A DNA stretch of 46,502 bases from Clostridia bacterium (GTDB taxonomy: Bacteria; Bacillota; Clostridia; Christensenellales; UBA1242), in contig JAGBFI010000038.1 of assembly GCA_017936585.1 (NCBI GenBank), forward strand, positions 1 through 46,502, in the 5' to 3' direction. This document shows, piece by piece, positions 22,162 through 37,100 of this stretch (within the stretch, counting starts at the first letter, position 1; the number at the start of each line of letters is the position of its first letter). The notes beneath the pieces were generated by a model, which ran no database searches, had not been told where the DNA came from, and saw only the letters and a list, made by a program, of their open reading frames with translations. Both the position numbers and the translations under genes were made by a program.

Positions 22162-25100
22162 TTATCTTCTTGCCAACTCTTCGCGTTTCTTTTTGTGCTT
22201 TATGCCAATCAAGATGCCTGCAACGAGGATGATGGCTGCCAATGCAACCACGCCAATGATGAGATAAACATACCAATCAGAATTCGAACTTGTCATGATT
22301 TGTGCGTTTTTGCCAACATATCTAAACAGTCCGCCGTATGAAGTTGGGGAATAGAGATATGTGGTGTAAATGCCTGTGATTGAATGGTTGTTGAAGTTGA
22401 AAATGCCATCAAAGTTATATTTCAAACTGCCGATTGGTGTCCAGAACGCATCGTCAAGTTCAATGTTGTTCATCACGATGTATGAGCAATCTTTGAAGTA
22501 AGTTCCAGCTTCGTTCTTTGCCCCCGCATTGATAAGCAGCATGAAGTTGGTCAGATCTTTCGCTGTGAAGATTTTGTATGGATTGCGTTCGGTGCCTTCG
22601 CCATCAAGCACAACCTCATCAAGATTTGTCTCTTCCCACATCAAGCGCTGATAGGTCACATCCAAATGGATGTTTCCAACAATGACGTTTTCCGCCAAAT
22701 ATACACTTGTCAAAATCAGCTTGCCGTCAGTCAAGAACTGCTTGATATCGGTGAATGTTTTGTCATAGTTTGTCATCACGATGTCAGCAATCTCGTATCG
22801 CGGATTTGTTTTGAACGTGATTTCAATATCTTTGCCATAATTTGCCGTTGTGTTATCCATCTTTCTGCCACGAGCGTTCACTGCATAGCCGGCCGCGTCA
22901 ACATTGTTTTTGTCCACAACGCCTTCAAGTTTTTCTTCTTCCACAAAGTCGCGAGAAATGAAAATTGACAGTATGTCGCTTTTGAACGTTGGAATGATGT
23001 CAACCGTTGGAGTGGTCAACTCGGTGAGTTCTGCAATATCATCGCCAAGGTGAAGGGTGAAATAAAACCTTCCTTGAGAATATGTGGAAAATTCGATGTC
23101 GTCTCTGTTCCAAACAACCGCAAAACCATAGTCGACCGACATCACAAATGTCACCGTGTCACCAATCTGCACTGAAACCTCGTTGACAATGCGTTGGAAC
23201 TTATCTCCAACAAATCGCCCAAGCAGAACCGGATTCTTCGACTTTCCGTCCGCCGTTTTGATCTGCACTTGCAAAATTTGTCCGCGGTCTGGGACATAGT
23301 TTGCAAAGTTGAGTTTCACATCCTTGCCTTCCAAATGAAGAAGCAGACTGATTTTCTTTTGTGTTGAAACTGTCAATTGTTTGTTTGCCGTTGATTGCCC
23401 ATTGACTGTATTCACCCAGCGCAGGAAGCGATACCCCTTGCCCTCTTGCGCCGTGATTATGAATGGCTTTGTTGTGTCAACATAAGACTCATCCAAAAGA
23501 GCACGCGCTTGGGTGTCACTGTCGGCTTGGTTGATTGTGTAAGAACCTTGTCCGCCCATCACACGAACATCCACCTGCGCGAAATAGACAATTTGCACCG
23601 TACATTCGACAAAGTTGTCAAATTCGTTTGTTGACCATGGAATTCTGTCAACATATGCCACCGCATCAGACACCCATGTACCATCCGCCATCTTCTGCTT
23701 GACAACAAACTTATAGAATTTGAATCCAGAAATCTCCGGAGCAGTGAAATAAATGTCTGTGTTGAAGGAAACTTCAATGTAGAGCGGTGAAGCGGAATAA
23801 TACCACGAATTTGTGATGTCCACCCCACTGACAATATCCTGCGCCGTGTAGTTCGTTGCAATGTTTGGCACAAACTCAAACTTGATTTTTGTCTTCAAGT
23901 ATGACAGATATGCGTAGATTGAAATTTCCATATCCCCGCTTTCTTCATCCAATTTTGTGTTTGATGTAAGAACATATTTTTTCGTCATGACATCAAAAAC
24001 ATATCCGCTTTCTTGCCATGCCTTTGAAACTTCGCCGGTTGAGTTGATGTATTGAACTCCTGCACCGTTTTCAAATGTGAAATATCCCTCAAAATTGTGC
24101 TTCTCTTTTTCAAGTTTCACCTTCAGAACGCCGCCAACAAATGCAAGTCTTTCATCGAAAATTTCAATGTTTGCTTCGTTTGCCTGTGACAGGTCAATTT
24201 TTGCATTGTACGCCACATTGTGAACCTTTGCCAAGATTGTTGCGCCGTCTTTGAGAACAACTGTATATGTGTGAGATTTCAAATCAATTGTGATTGCGTT
24301 TGAACCCATGTAGTTTGCCACTTTGAAGGTGATTTTTCCAGTGTAGCCGGTGTCCTCCACGCTGAGAGATTGATAGGTTATGTCACTGAGAAGCTCAACG
24401 TTGCCGGAAAGTTGAAGGTCTTTTGCTTCAACAAAATATCCTGCTCTGATGAACGCTGTGATTTCAAACTGACTATCGGTGCATGCCGAAACAAGCATGC
24501 CTGACTCATATTCCGTTGACTTCCAAACTTTTCTTGTGTTGAAGCTGTCAACTGTCAAGTGGAATGCTCCGCCATTGGTTGCCGCACCGTTGTTTGTGAA
24601 TGAGAAGTCAATCAAATTGATGAGAGGTTTGAAGACAACATCAACATTTATCACTTTGTCAATTCCACCCTCAATTCGGCTGAGTTGATAAATCATGTAG
24701 TCTCCAGAATGGATGTTTGCAACTTGAACTCGTGTATCGCTTGGCTTAATTCCAACAAACTTATATCCAATTCTGTTGATTTGAACTTTGATGTAAACAC
24801 TTTCACCGGTATATGCAACAACATCAAATTCTTTGTCTGTTGTTGGAGTTTGAACATAGTGCACACGTGTGCCCTCAACATAGCCATATGAGTTGACTGA
24901 AGAGCCGTCCACTCTGACAAGTTCAATGCTGCCAACGTTTGTGTCGTCTTCAAGCACGCCATCGATGTCGATTTGTGTTTGTACATTCACAAGTGCACTG
25001 TATGCAGACATGATGACGCAGAGTTTTGATACATTGTTGTCTCCAAAGTCGCGACTGGAAATCAGAAGGTCGATTTCAGCATCAGCCTTGACTTCTCTGT

Positions 25101-28100
25101 CAAGATAAACAAGTTTGCCATCGTTGTCATAGAAGCCAAAACCATAATACATATATCCAGTTGGAACTTTCACTGTGATTGTTTTGTCCGCACCATAATA
25201 AAGCCCAAATTCGGTGATCTCTTCGCCTGTGTCGCCATCCACATAAGTTGCCCCCGAGATGACGTCATATCTTTCTTCAACCTTTCCCTCATCATTGTAT
25301 TCAGTGTAAAGTTGATAATAACTGAGTGTTTCCAAAGTTATCATATATTTCGATGCTGAAAAGATTGCATAGATTGTTTCTGATTTCGTCACTTCATATG
25401 TCAACCTTTCATCTGTGCTGAACACAACATCTCCGTCATAGCTCCAGCCCGCAAAGTTGTAAAGATCAGCAAACTGCATTGTAAATTCAACTTGTGTCAG
25501 ATAAGGAACTTTCACAGAAGACATTCCGTTGACAAATGCTTTATTGCCTGGAACGTCAACAAGACTGAGGCTGGAATCCCAAGAAACAACTTCAACTTTA
25601 ACTTCATATTCTTCCAGCATTGAACTGATGCGAACGCTTCCATTTGAGCTGATATCTGTGATATCAATTTGATAGAATCCTGAATTTGCATCAATTTCAA
25701 CATTTGTGCCGGTTGCCGTGAATTCGTCACTTGCTGCTGAAGCAAATTTATATCCATAAACATATTTCACATAAACTGTGAATGTTGAATTCGTCAATGC
25801 ACTGAATGTTGGCAACTCGTCAAATGTATTATAAGTTGTTCCGCCAACTTCCAAACGTTCAACAACTGTTGTGTCGGAGAATTCAATTGTGATGTCATTC
25901 CAACTTTCTTCTGTGTTGAATGTGATGGCAACATCTCTGTTGATTCCTGTGATTGTCACGATAAGTTCCCCAGTTGGAGTGAGTGTTTTGTCAACTGTAA
26001 ATCCGGCTTCGTTGTCGAAAGCAATTTCGGTTGTCATGTCATATCCTGTTGCTGCCGTCACTGTTATTCTCACCGATTTGCCGGTGTCAATCGCAAATGA
26101 GCCGTTTGCGAATTCAACTTCTGTGTCATCTGTGACATTTCGAACGATCACCATTTCAAGATGTTCGCCACTGATTGTCACATCGTTTTGTTTTGCTCGT
26201 GCTGGAACTGAGAATCTGACATTTTCGTCAGGAATTGTCAAAACAACGTCCGCTGTTCCGTCTGCATTTATTGTCACGTCAAACACATCAATCCAAGTTG
26301 AGCCAATTTCATATCCTTCAAGAGGTGTCAACTTGAAAGTGACTTGTATGCCATAATCAACTGATGCGATTGTATATTTGTTTTCATCGCGAACAAACAA
26401 GATGTTTGATTCACTGATTGTTGCATAAACGCTTGTGATTTCAACTTTATGCTTGTTGATTGTCCACTGAGCCACAAGGGTGTGCTCGCTGTCAATCAGC
26501 ATCAAATCTGTGCCAACAACAGTCTTTCCGTCATACAGCCAGCCCGCAAATGTGTGACCAGTGCGTGTTGGGCTTTCAACCCATCCAATTGCAGAGTTGT
26601 ATGCACTGCCATAGACGACGCTGAGTTCTGTTGAAAGGTTGTCATAGCCATAATCCAATGTCACATCAACGCCGATTGGTTCAAATTGAGGAATAATGTT
26701 GAGCGAAACTTTTTTGTTTACAAGGTCAATCACAAATGAAGCAAGATCTGTTTTTTCAAAGTCAGCTGTCAAAATTTGACTGCCAGAAATTGTGACTGCT
26801 GTGCAATTGTAGCCCGTTCTTGAAATCTGTGGCAAACTGCTCAACATGATGTTTTCAAGCGAGATATAATCCGTCGCCCAAACATATTTGCCATCTCCCG
26901 CATCCGTGAAGTTCCCCTGTCCGATTTCAACATCGCTGTAAGCTGAAACATCCAAAACGACATCAACTTTTTGAACTTCATAGCGAATTGTGACGGTGTA
27001 GTCTTTTTCCACACTTAATATTGCAAGGTTCATCTGTCCATTGACGCCGCTTGTTATTTGCTCAATGGCGTTGCTTGTCACTGCTTGTCCGTTGATGTAG
27101 AATCCATAATAGAAATAGTGTGAATTTGGCTTCGCTGTGATTGTCAATGGCTGTGCATAGTTTACAAAGCCAAGATATTCCTTCAAGTTGCTACCACCAT
27201 TGATTGAGAACATTCCATATTCTGCGGCAGCTCCGTTTTGGTCTGCAACTGTCACCAAAATTTGACATTTCACGCCTTCCCAATTTGGCTCAAACACAAC
27301 TGTCACGTTGTCGTGATTTTGATAGTATGTTCCAAACAAATCTTGAGTGTCACTGAGAAGTTTGCCGATGAAAGCAACCGTCTTGCTGTCGTTGCCGACT
27401 CTGATTTTGTAAGAAGTTCCAACTCCAACATTTGTCAGTCCAAGTTCAATGATTGCCGCATCCAAGAACACTTGTTGCGCTGCGTCAGCTTCAAAGTTCA
27501 TTGTCCAATATGTGAAGTTGTTGCCCTTGCTTCCAGTGAGCGCTGTTGGAAAATTGTTGACTGAAGCCGTGCTGTCCGAAAGTGAGTTTGATGTCAAATA
27601 TGTTGAAGATGTGAAAGGATATGAAAGTTGAGAAATCTGCACTCTTCCGCTGCTTGTCACATTTGACGTGATGCTGCTGTCATAGTTGAATTTCAAATCC
27701 ACAACATAAGGTTCAATCGCACCATAGTTGACCCCTTCAATCACATAGTTTGCCGCATCAAAGCCGTCAAGTTCGAAAACAACCGCAACTGGATTTTCAA
27801 CTTTTTCTGACTTATACTTCGCGCTTGAAACAGAAACAATGTCTGTTCCGACAACGCCGTCAAGTTCAAACAAAAGCTCGCCGTTTTCATAAATTTCCGC
27901 GGTATCTGTGCCGTCATATTTCTTTGTGAAAACTTCTTCCAATTCTTTATCTTTTGCCACAATTTGAAGTTGTTTTCTTATGATGTTGACTTTCACGTTC
28001 AAGGTTTCTTGGGTCTGATTGTCTACAATATATCCAACAATTGAGAAGTCGTCTGAGACAAAAGACAGAGAAACTTGATATTCTCCCGCGTTCACAAATC

Positions 28101-31100
28101 CCGCACTTGAGAGTTTGTCTTCTACGCCATCCAATGTGGTTGAAACTGCCCATTGTCGTCCGGAAGTTTTATATTCATCCAAATTGAAATCTGCAATTTC
28201 GGTTTCATAAGCATAAACAATTTCAACATTTTGTCCATAAGAAATTGTTTGAGAATAGAGTTTGAATGTCACGCCCGCACGACTGATGATTCCCTGCACT
28301 GCAGAGCCACCCGCTGTGGCTGTTGGGGCATTGTAATTGTCTTTTGTGTCACCATGAAGGGTCAGTTTGACACTGTAGCCAAGTCCTACATATTTTGCAA
28401 GACTGTCACCTGAATGGAACTCAAGCGTTGCAGACATTGTCTCGCCATCCACAAGTCCATCTACAATTTCATTTGCATCATCAATTTCATAAATTGCATC
28501 TTTGTTTGTGAAGGTTTTGATGATGCTTGTTTCCTTAAAGAACAAATCCTTTTTCTTAACTTTGATTGTGAAACAATAAAGTTCGCCATTCTTGCCCATT
28601 CTCACTTCATGAGTGTCAGAAGTTGTGTTTGTTGCCAAGATGTTATAAATCCCTTCTGATTTCATTTCCGGTTCGCTTTCAAGCGAAAGGGTTGAGGTGA
28701 GATTTTCAACGCTATAATCCTCCCCGCATGAGATATACTCGCCGCCAGAAAGGGTGAAGAATCCAAGTTTGATGCGATGTGCCACGCTGACATCACCCGC
28801 GTTTGCAATAACCAAACTGTAGCCTACATCATCTGTAGCAATCGAGATTTTTTCATAAGTTTTGCCGTTGTAATAAATCTCTGTTTCAGTTGTTCCGTCA
28901 GCAAAGAGAACATAAACCCTTTCCGCTGGTTTGATGACTTGGAAAGCACCCAAAGCGCTCGTGTCTTCAACTTTGCTCAAAACATAGTTGTCGTTTTGAG
29001 ATGCACCGCTGAGGATGTGATAATATCCCATCGCCGAGCCAGCCTCTCTTGTGAGATGCACGTTGACATTTTCAAAATGTTCGCTTGATGTGATTGTGTG
29101 TGTGAAGACAGAATTTTTTGCCGCATTCGAGCCGTAAGCCGCTGTGATTTCACCATCATTTGAAAATGTCACTGCAATCTGATATGGCACAATTTCAATT
29201 GTTGCTGTTTGGGTTGCAATCACATAATTTGTGGCTGTGGCATTCATGAAAATTTGATAATTTCCAACTTCCAAAAATCCAGCATCTGTGTATACACCGT
29301 CCGTCACCGAAACGGTTGCAACATATTGAATGTTTGGAATTTCTTTTTCGCCAACTTTCACTGTCACAGCAAAATCATTTGAGGTTGAAACCTCTCCATA
29401 TGTATATTGAACTTTTGCTGCAGAGATTGTTGCAGTTGCTTGATAGATTTCGCCAACTGCTGAGTCTGAATCAAGAATATAATTTCCAATTGCTGAACCT
29501 TGCAAATAAACACTGATATTCTTGTTTTTGCCAACTTCCGCATTTGCAAATTTTCCGAAAATTTGAACATCATCACCTTCAACCTTTCCATCAAAATCCG
29601 AAATGGTTATGGTGCTTGTCATGTCGTAACCTCTTGAGAAGTCCACTTTTGCCACAGAAATTGTGATTGGTGTCACCTCAAACAGATATTCCTCTGCCAA
29701 AACAACATGAGCAAAGCTTGTTGCAGTGATTGTTGAAATCAGGGTGTATTTTCCAACATTTTTGAACACATTTGTGCCATTTGTAATGTTTCCGCTGATT
29801 GAAAGCGTTGAAGCATCCACTGATGTCTCGACTCCGGCGTCATTCTTTTGATAGAACACAAGGCCGCTTTCAACGGTAACGGATTCGCTTGTCACAACAA
29901 TTTTCTTGTTTGCTGTGTCAAGAGAAAGTCTGTATTCCTTTCCAGTGTATTGCCAGCTGAGGACTGAACTATCCACAATTGTCATATATAAGGTTGAAGC
30001 GGAAGCCACAACCACAAGCGCGTTGTTGTCTGCATTGATTGTCACGTTCACACTGCCGTTTAAGAAAGAAGACTCAGAAAGCACGAAATCATAATTTCCT
30101 TCTGCAAGTTTTGTTCCGGCTGCTGCGCCAGAAACCGTGTATGCAAGGCCAATTGTTTCGCCTGTGTGGCTGAGCAAAATTGTATCATGATAAAATTCCT
30201 GCACCTCGTCCAAAACTGTGATTGTCACAGAGTTTGCTTGAATTGTCTTTTCAACGCTTATTGCATTCACTTCAAAATTCAAACTGTTGATTGTCATTTC
30301 AAAGTCTTGGAAAGTTGCCGTTGGAGTGATTGTGTAAGAACCTTTATATATATATCCTTTTTGGCTTGCTTGCGCACCGCAACTTAAACCAAGGTCATAA
30401 TATCCTTCCATCAGAAGGTCCTTCACCTGATGTCCGTTTGAGTCCACAATGCTTGAAATTGAGACGACATCGCCAAGTTCTGTAACATCAGAAATTGAAA
30501 TTTCACCATAGTCAAAACTTGTCTCGGACATTGCCAATGTCATTGTTGCTTTCAACTTGTTGATTGTTCCAACCGAGGAAGTCGATTTAAGAGCATAGTT
30601 TGTGAGGCTTACTCCTCTGCTTGCAAGACGAAGGTCAACCTTCAAACTGCTGCCTGCATGATATGAGGCAAATGTGCCGGCAACATAAATCCCTTCATAA
30701 GTTGTTGCATCAACTTTATTTCCGTTTAAATCCAAATCCAAAGTTGCATAACCATCATAGTCTTTTGTCCATGTGAATTTTGAAGCATCCACTTCCATCG
30801 CTTGAATTTCAAATCTAAATTCTTGCGACATCTCAACAAGAGAATAATATTCTGACATCTTTTCCCCTGCTAAGAATGCATAAGTGTAAATCCCAGAATT
30901 CGTTGCAGAAGTGAGTGTTTGATTTGCGAAGAAAGAAACTGAAAGGTCGTTGTTTTGTTGCAGAATTTGCAGGAAATCGGCTGATTCAATTTCATATCCG
31001 CTTGAAACATCAAACAAAATCAAATCGAAACGCTTGACTTCAATTCCATCCTTTTTGATGACAAGTTTGAAGTCTTGAGTAATTTCAACATTATAACTTT

Positions 31101-34100
31101 CGCCGGTGTATCCAACTTGATAGGTCTTTGGCTGATTCTCACTTTCTTTATATGAAAGTCTCAAAATTCCACTTGCTGTGATTGTGAAGGTGCCAATCTT
31201 TGTACTTGAAGCCGCAGTTGTTTTTTCACCATTTTCGAACAATGAAACCATCTCATATGTGAGAATGTAGTTTTTCTTAAAGCCCGCATTCACATCATCG
31301 AGATATAATTCATACTCACCAATTTCCTCTCCACTTTGACGTGTGAGAATGAGACTGAGAGATTCAATTGTTGTGCTGCCATCTGAAATAAGAATACTTC
31401 TTTCCAGTGAAGGGTCTGCCGAGTTGAATTCCTTTGCTCCTTCAAAAGTATATGTAGACAAATCAACCATTCGTGGACTTATCTCATATTCAAATGAGAA
31501 CAAATTTCCATCAACTGCTGAGGTGTCAAATTTATCCTCACTTAAAAGAACGTTGACAACATATGTTCCCGCATTTTTCATGCTTGAAACTTGACTTCCG
31601 TCCAAAAGTACCTCAAAAGAAACATCTCCAACTGAAGCAAATGTGAAAACTCCTGTTTGAGCATTTTCGGAATAACCTTGAATTCCTGCGTCATAGATCT
31701 TGTATGCAATTTCAACAGTCCATCCATAAATGTGTTCCTTGTTGTCATACACAACCGAGGTTTCTGTTGGAAGCGTGATGCTTTCAAGATTATGCTTCAC
31801 AAATTCCAATGAAAATTCCACTTCACAAACTGAACTGTTTTGCGTTGGGTCTTCAAGTGAATCAAGGAAGACATCTTTGAGGACGGCTGAAATCTCCAGT
31901 CTGTAAGTTCCGCTCTCACTCTCTCCTCCCTTGTTTGGCAGATTGAGTATTCGCTCTTCGCTGAGCAGAACATATTCCCCATCTTCGCCAAGTTTCTTCC
32001 AAGAATAGGTGTAATCAAACATTCTATCGTTCTCGTTTACAAGAGTGATGACATCTTCAACGTCAAGATTTTCAAAAGTTGAAACTGCGGTCTTATAATC
32101 TGTCAAAATTTGAACATATTGCATTTCAAGGTCAATCGTCCACTTCGCTTTCAAAGTGATTGGAGCATAGATGTTTGCCCCAATTCCAACAAACAAATTT
32201 CCTTCACCTGTAAACATTTCTTCAATTGAATATTCATGTGTTCCTGACACGACTGTCAAACTTGAACATTCACCAAATCCGTTTTCAGCTGGAATTGGAA
32301 GAGTATCAAGAGTCGTCTCTCCAAGTTTGATGTTTGCGTATTCAATCGCTGTGCTTGGATAGCCGTCTGGCAAGTTGAGGTCATAGTTCACTCTCACAAG
32401 GTCAGTGAAAATTGCGTTGAAGAAAATTTCTGAAACTTGCCCTTCAACCATTCTTGCATCAATTTCGTCTCTGGTGAGTGTCAAACTGTCTGATGTTGCC
32501 ATGTCGTCGCCCACATCATAATAAACCCCTTCATACCACTTATACAGTGCGGCATATGTACCCTCAATTTTCATTGATGATGTTGCAATTGTCACGCTTT
32601 GCACTGCCGAGTTGAAGTATAAAGAAATTTGATTTGAATTGTTTTTCACAACTTGATAAATCACTGTGCCATCGCTCTCTGCGAACACACCCTCTGTTTG
32701 AGGTAATTGTGGGTCACTTTCAGCATTGGATGTTTTTGAAACTCCGTTGAAGATATATTTCACTTCCGTGATGCTCAATGTCACAAGGCTTGCGTCCACA
32801 TCTTCAAACGTAATCGCACCATTTCTTGTCGTCAAATATTTTGCGTTGACGGTGATTTGTGAAACTCCCACCGTGCTGAGAATTGTGAAAATTTCGTTTT
32901 TGTCAATCACAAGTTTATATTGCGCTGTCACATTTGAATAATTGCCGTCTGAATATTTCAGAACATATGCATTGTCAACATAGAGGAAGTTTTCCGCATC
33001 CACAAATGTGTATTCTGTGTTTGTCTCCTCCCTGCCCGCATTTGATGTGTAAATATCGGCATACACATAAAGATTTTCATCCAGTGCATAGAAAAGTCTT
33101 CCATCCTCAAACACATCAACCGGCTCAGAGCCGTTGCCAATCCAAGTCACCTGTCTGTTTTGATAATTTGCAGAATAATATACTTCATCGTTTGCAGACG
33201 CATTTGAAATTGTGAAAATTTCTGGAAGCAGGAACGCTGTGCCAATCACCGCATAAGCCTTTCCGTCCTCATCTGTGCTCACATCATAATTTTCAAGCTG
33301 AGTTGATTCTGAAAAATAAATCCTAAGTTCAAATGTGCCGTTTGCAAAAAAGGCGTCTGTTGATGTTGCATGAAGTTCCAATTTGTCGATTGACAGAGTG
33401 ACATTTGCAACATTTTCTGAAGTCAATGTGAAGCCGGATTTATAGAAATCAAAGTCCATAACGGTCTCTTCAAGAGTGTGGTCAAAGAACGAGAAATATC
33501 TCAATCTTTGCACGATTGTTTCACTGTCATTGTTTTCAGTTTCTTTGTATGTCAAAAAGTCAGCATATTTCCAAGCTCTGTATGTCAAATATTCGACATC
33601 ATTGTTGGTTGTTATCATCAAATAATATTTCACAAGCACATATTCATAAATTTGTGTGCTGTTTGCAGTGCTTGAATCCGCGTTCACGAAATTACCTTCG
33701 CCTTCCATGTTTTTGATGACTGCAACCGCTTCATTCAAAGACAAAGCACTGTTAAGTTTGTTGACCGTCGCCATATCCACAAAAGGAGTGACAAGTCTTC
33801 TGATGTTTTGAACTGCAATTGTGTCAATTCTTTCGTTTTCAATTGCAGAAACATCCGCTTTGTCAACCTCAACTTGAAGCAAAATTGTGATTCTCTTGAC
33901 TTCACCCAAATTGAGATACGTTGCTTTATCCAAAACTGAAAGTGTAAGTGTTACAACATAACTTCCTGAATTCAAAACAGCGAAACTCTTTGATTTGACA
34001 ATTGCATCTGATGTCGTTTCCAAAGAAATCACGACAATCGTGTTCATCTCTTCTGGAAGAGAAATTTCAAAAGTCTCTGGGGCTGTTTCATCAGTCAAGA

Positions 34101-37100
34101 CAACAAAACCTTTTGACGTCACATTCTCAGGTGCAAAATACTGTGAAAGATAAACCTCTTGTGCCACGCCAGTGTAAGTCAGGTTGTCAACAAATCTGTC
34201 TGCCAAAGACAACTGCAAAGTTGTCGTCTCAAAATTCCAACCTGCATAGAGTGTGAGTGCTGTGCCCTCCACAGCTGCTGGAAAATCGAAAGTCAAAATG
34301 TTTTTGTTGAAGGTTGTTTTTTGAGAAATTTTCTGCACAACACCTTCGCCGACCGCATAGAAGCTGTCGAATGCGTACCCCATTCTTTCAACTGTTCCCG
34401 TAAGCCACCTGTTCAGTCCGTCAAGCACTGTTTCAAAGTTTTCGTCATATGTCAAAAGCACTTTTGCTGAAGTTTCGCCGCCTACATTCCCGCTATTGAA
34501 GTTGAATTCGACATAATATTCATTTGCCACCCAAATTGCAGTAAGCTGAATGCTGCCTGCATAGACATAAACGCCATTTTCGTCAAGATAGATTCCTCTT
34601 CCGGCTGCATTGAAACTTCCATCCGGTTTGAAAGCAAGTTCTTCCTCACCTTGAATCTTCCATCCCACAAGAGAATATCCTTCACGCATGATTGAAGTTG
34701 GAATGTTTGTTGCCACACTGTCATAAACAACAGCAACATTTTTCATTGTTGAACTATCATCAAACTTTCCGCCGTTGGCATTGAAAGTCATGTAATAGGT
34801 TTGAGGCGTCCAGAGTCTGTAAAAATCAACCGCCCCGTGAATGCCTTGAACGTCCGCAAAATATTCACTGTTCAAAGTCAACTGAGAATATGGAATTGTG
34901 CCCATATTTGCTGTCTCGCCATTTGCATAGATACCCCAAGCCCAGAAATTTGAGGTTGGTCTTGTGTAACCAGTGCGTGAAGCGAACAACTTGTCAATTG
35001 TCAAAGAATATTCTGTTTCATTTGCTGTGAGAGTCATCACTTTTGAGTTTGAAAAAACTGTTTCTCCAAAATAGACCTTTTCTGTTGTTGCCACAACATC
35101 CGTTGTTTCAATTTCAACATCGTCAATTGTTGCGTAAACATAACCTTCTTTGCCATCGCCAATGTTTTCTGCTCCTGTTCCGGAATGGAATGCGATGTCA
35201 AGGGATTTTTGCTTCACAATTGGCTGCAAAACAACAGTTTGCTTTGTCGCCGAAAGAGAACCATTCGCAAGCAATGTTTGAATTTGACTTATATCCAAAC
35301 CAATGATATTTGTTGTTTCCAAAGACGCTTCATTTTCAACTGGCATGACAACTTCTTCGCCAATTTGATTTCCATAAACATCCAAAATTTTGAAGCCAAC
35401 AAGATAATATCCATTGACATTATTTCCACCCATCAAAATCTGCAGATTTTCACTTGGAGCCACCGCTGTGCTGTGATTATATGTGTAAACACCGCCAACA
35501 ACCTCGTCTTCAAAACCTTCTTTGACTTGCAAACTGAAGGTCACCCCAAGTGCGTTTGCATTTGCATACACGCTGTCAGAATTCTTGCCATCACTGCCAA
35601 CTTGTCCATTTCTATTTCGCAAAACAACCGAATTTTTCAAGAAAACGTTTACCTGTTTTCTGATGTAAACTGCATATGCCGTAAGTTTAAATCTGTCTTC
35701 TCCAACATTTCTTACTGTCTTATTCGAGTTTTCATCATTGCTTAAATAAAATCTTCCAACCGTGTCTTGTCCATATGTGTGAAGAAAGCCGTTTTCGCCA
35801 ACATAAATCCACCCTGCAAAGCTGTATCCTTTGTCACTGCCAAGTTCGGATTTTGCTTCAATCGTTTCACCAAATCCCGCTTCCAATATTGTTGCGTCAG
35901 CCGTTGTTGCTGTTTGAGTTTTACCACTTTCAAGAATGATTGTTGTTGAAATGTCGCTGTTGTTTTCGACTGCCAAAGATTTCAAATCAATTGCCGAATT
36001 ATCAATTCCACTTCCACCGTCAACTGAACCAAACCAACTTGAATATGTGTCATAATCCACAAAACGCGTGCCGAACTCAATTGTATAGTCCTGAGGCTCG
36101 CAAACGATGTAAACGTTATATCTTCCTGCCTTCAAACCCTTGCCGCTTGCTGCGTTTGAATCCTCATATGTGAAGGTGATTTTGAAAGCATCGTTTTGAC
36201 ATCCATAATAACTTCCATCCTCAAGCACAATTTCGTTGATTTGTCCTCGCCTATACTCACCGTTCTCGTCTTCCACAAGAGAGCCATCTTCACCTGTTTG
36301 ATATTTTGAATAAGCCTTGATTTCTGCACTGAGATAGTTTCCATTTTTTGCGTTAAATCCGCTTGTGTAGCTTCCGTCCGTATCACTTCCAATCAGTGAA
36401 GCCACAACTTTGATGTTGAAGTTTGAATCAGTTTGTGTGTTTGCCTTGCCACTCCAAAGTTTCACGCTTTCTGACGCAAACAATTTATAATAATCGGAGT
36501 TTTCAACATAGAAAGACACCGTTCCGTTAACCGTCACATCAGCAACAGAATTTTCAGTTTTCACAACTATTGGAGATTGTCCATAAGGCACGGCCAAAGG
36601 GGTTCCGTCCACATCCACAAAGCTGAAATAGAACATTGCCTCTGTGTAACTGGTCACTGCACTGAAGAAAAGATTGTCCTCAATGTAAACAATTTTGTCT
36701 CCATTTTCATCTAAATTCTTTCTGCGCAAACTGTCAAAAATGTGCAAAGTTTTTGTTGAAATAATTTCAGTTTTGCCATCTTCACCAGTGGATTCGGCTG
36801 TTCTCAAATCATAGTGCTTAACCATGCTTGTGATGTCCAAAAGTCCCATCTTGTCGTCATCAATGCCATAATTGTTTTCCAAAGTATCCTTGTTTGATGA
36901 AAAGACAAACACGAATGATGAAAATGCCTCATACCCCATGCTTGTGAAACGCACGCCGTCATGTTCCAATCTCAGAAGAGATGTCAACTCCGTGCCACCA
37001 GCAGCATTTGTCTCAAAAAGTTTGATGATATTCTTTGCAACCGCCGAAGCTCCACTTGTGTCCTTTGTCTTTTGAATGTTGAAATATTTATCCCCATCGG

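Noticed and set aside
22162..22300. LPXTG-type sortase signal at the end of the giant protein
   Set aside because: The region before the terminal helix reads GKNAQIMTSSNSDW, with no LPXTG or close variant.
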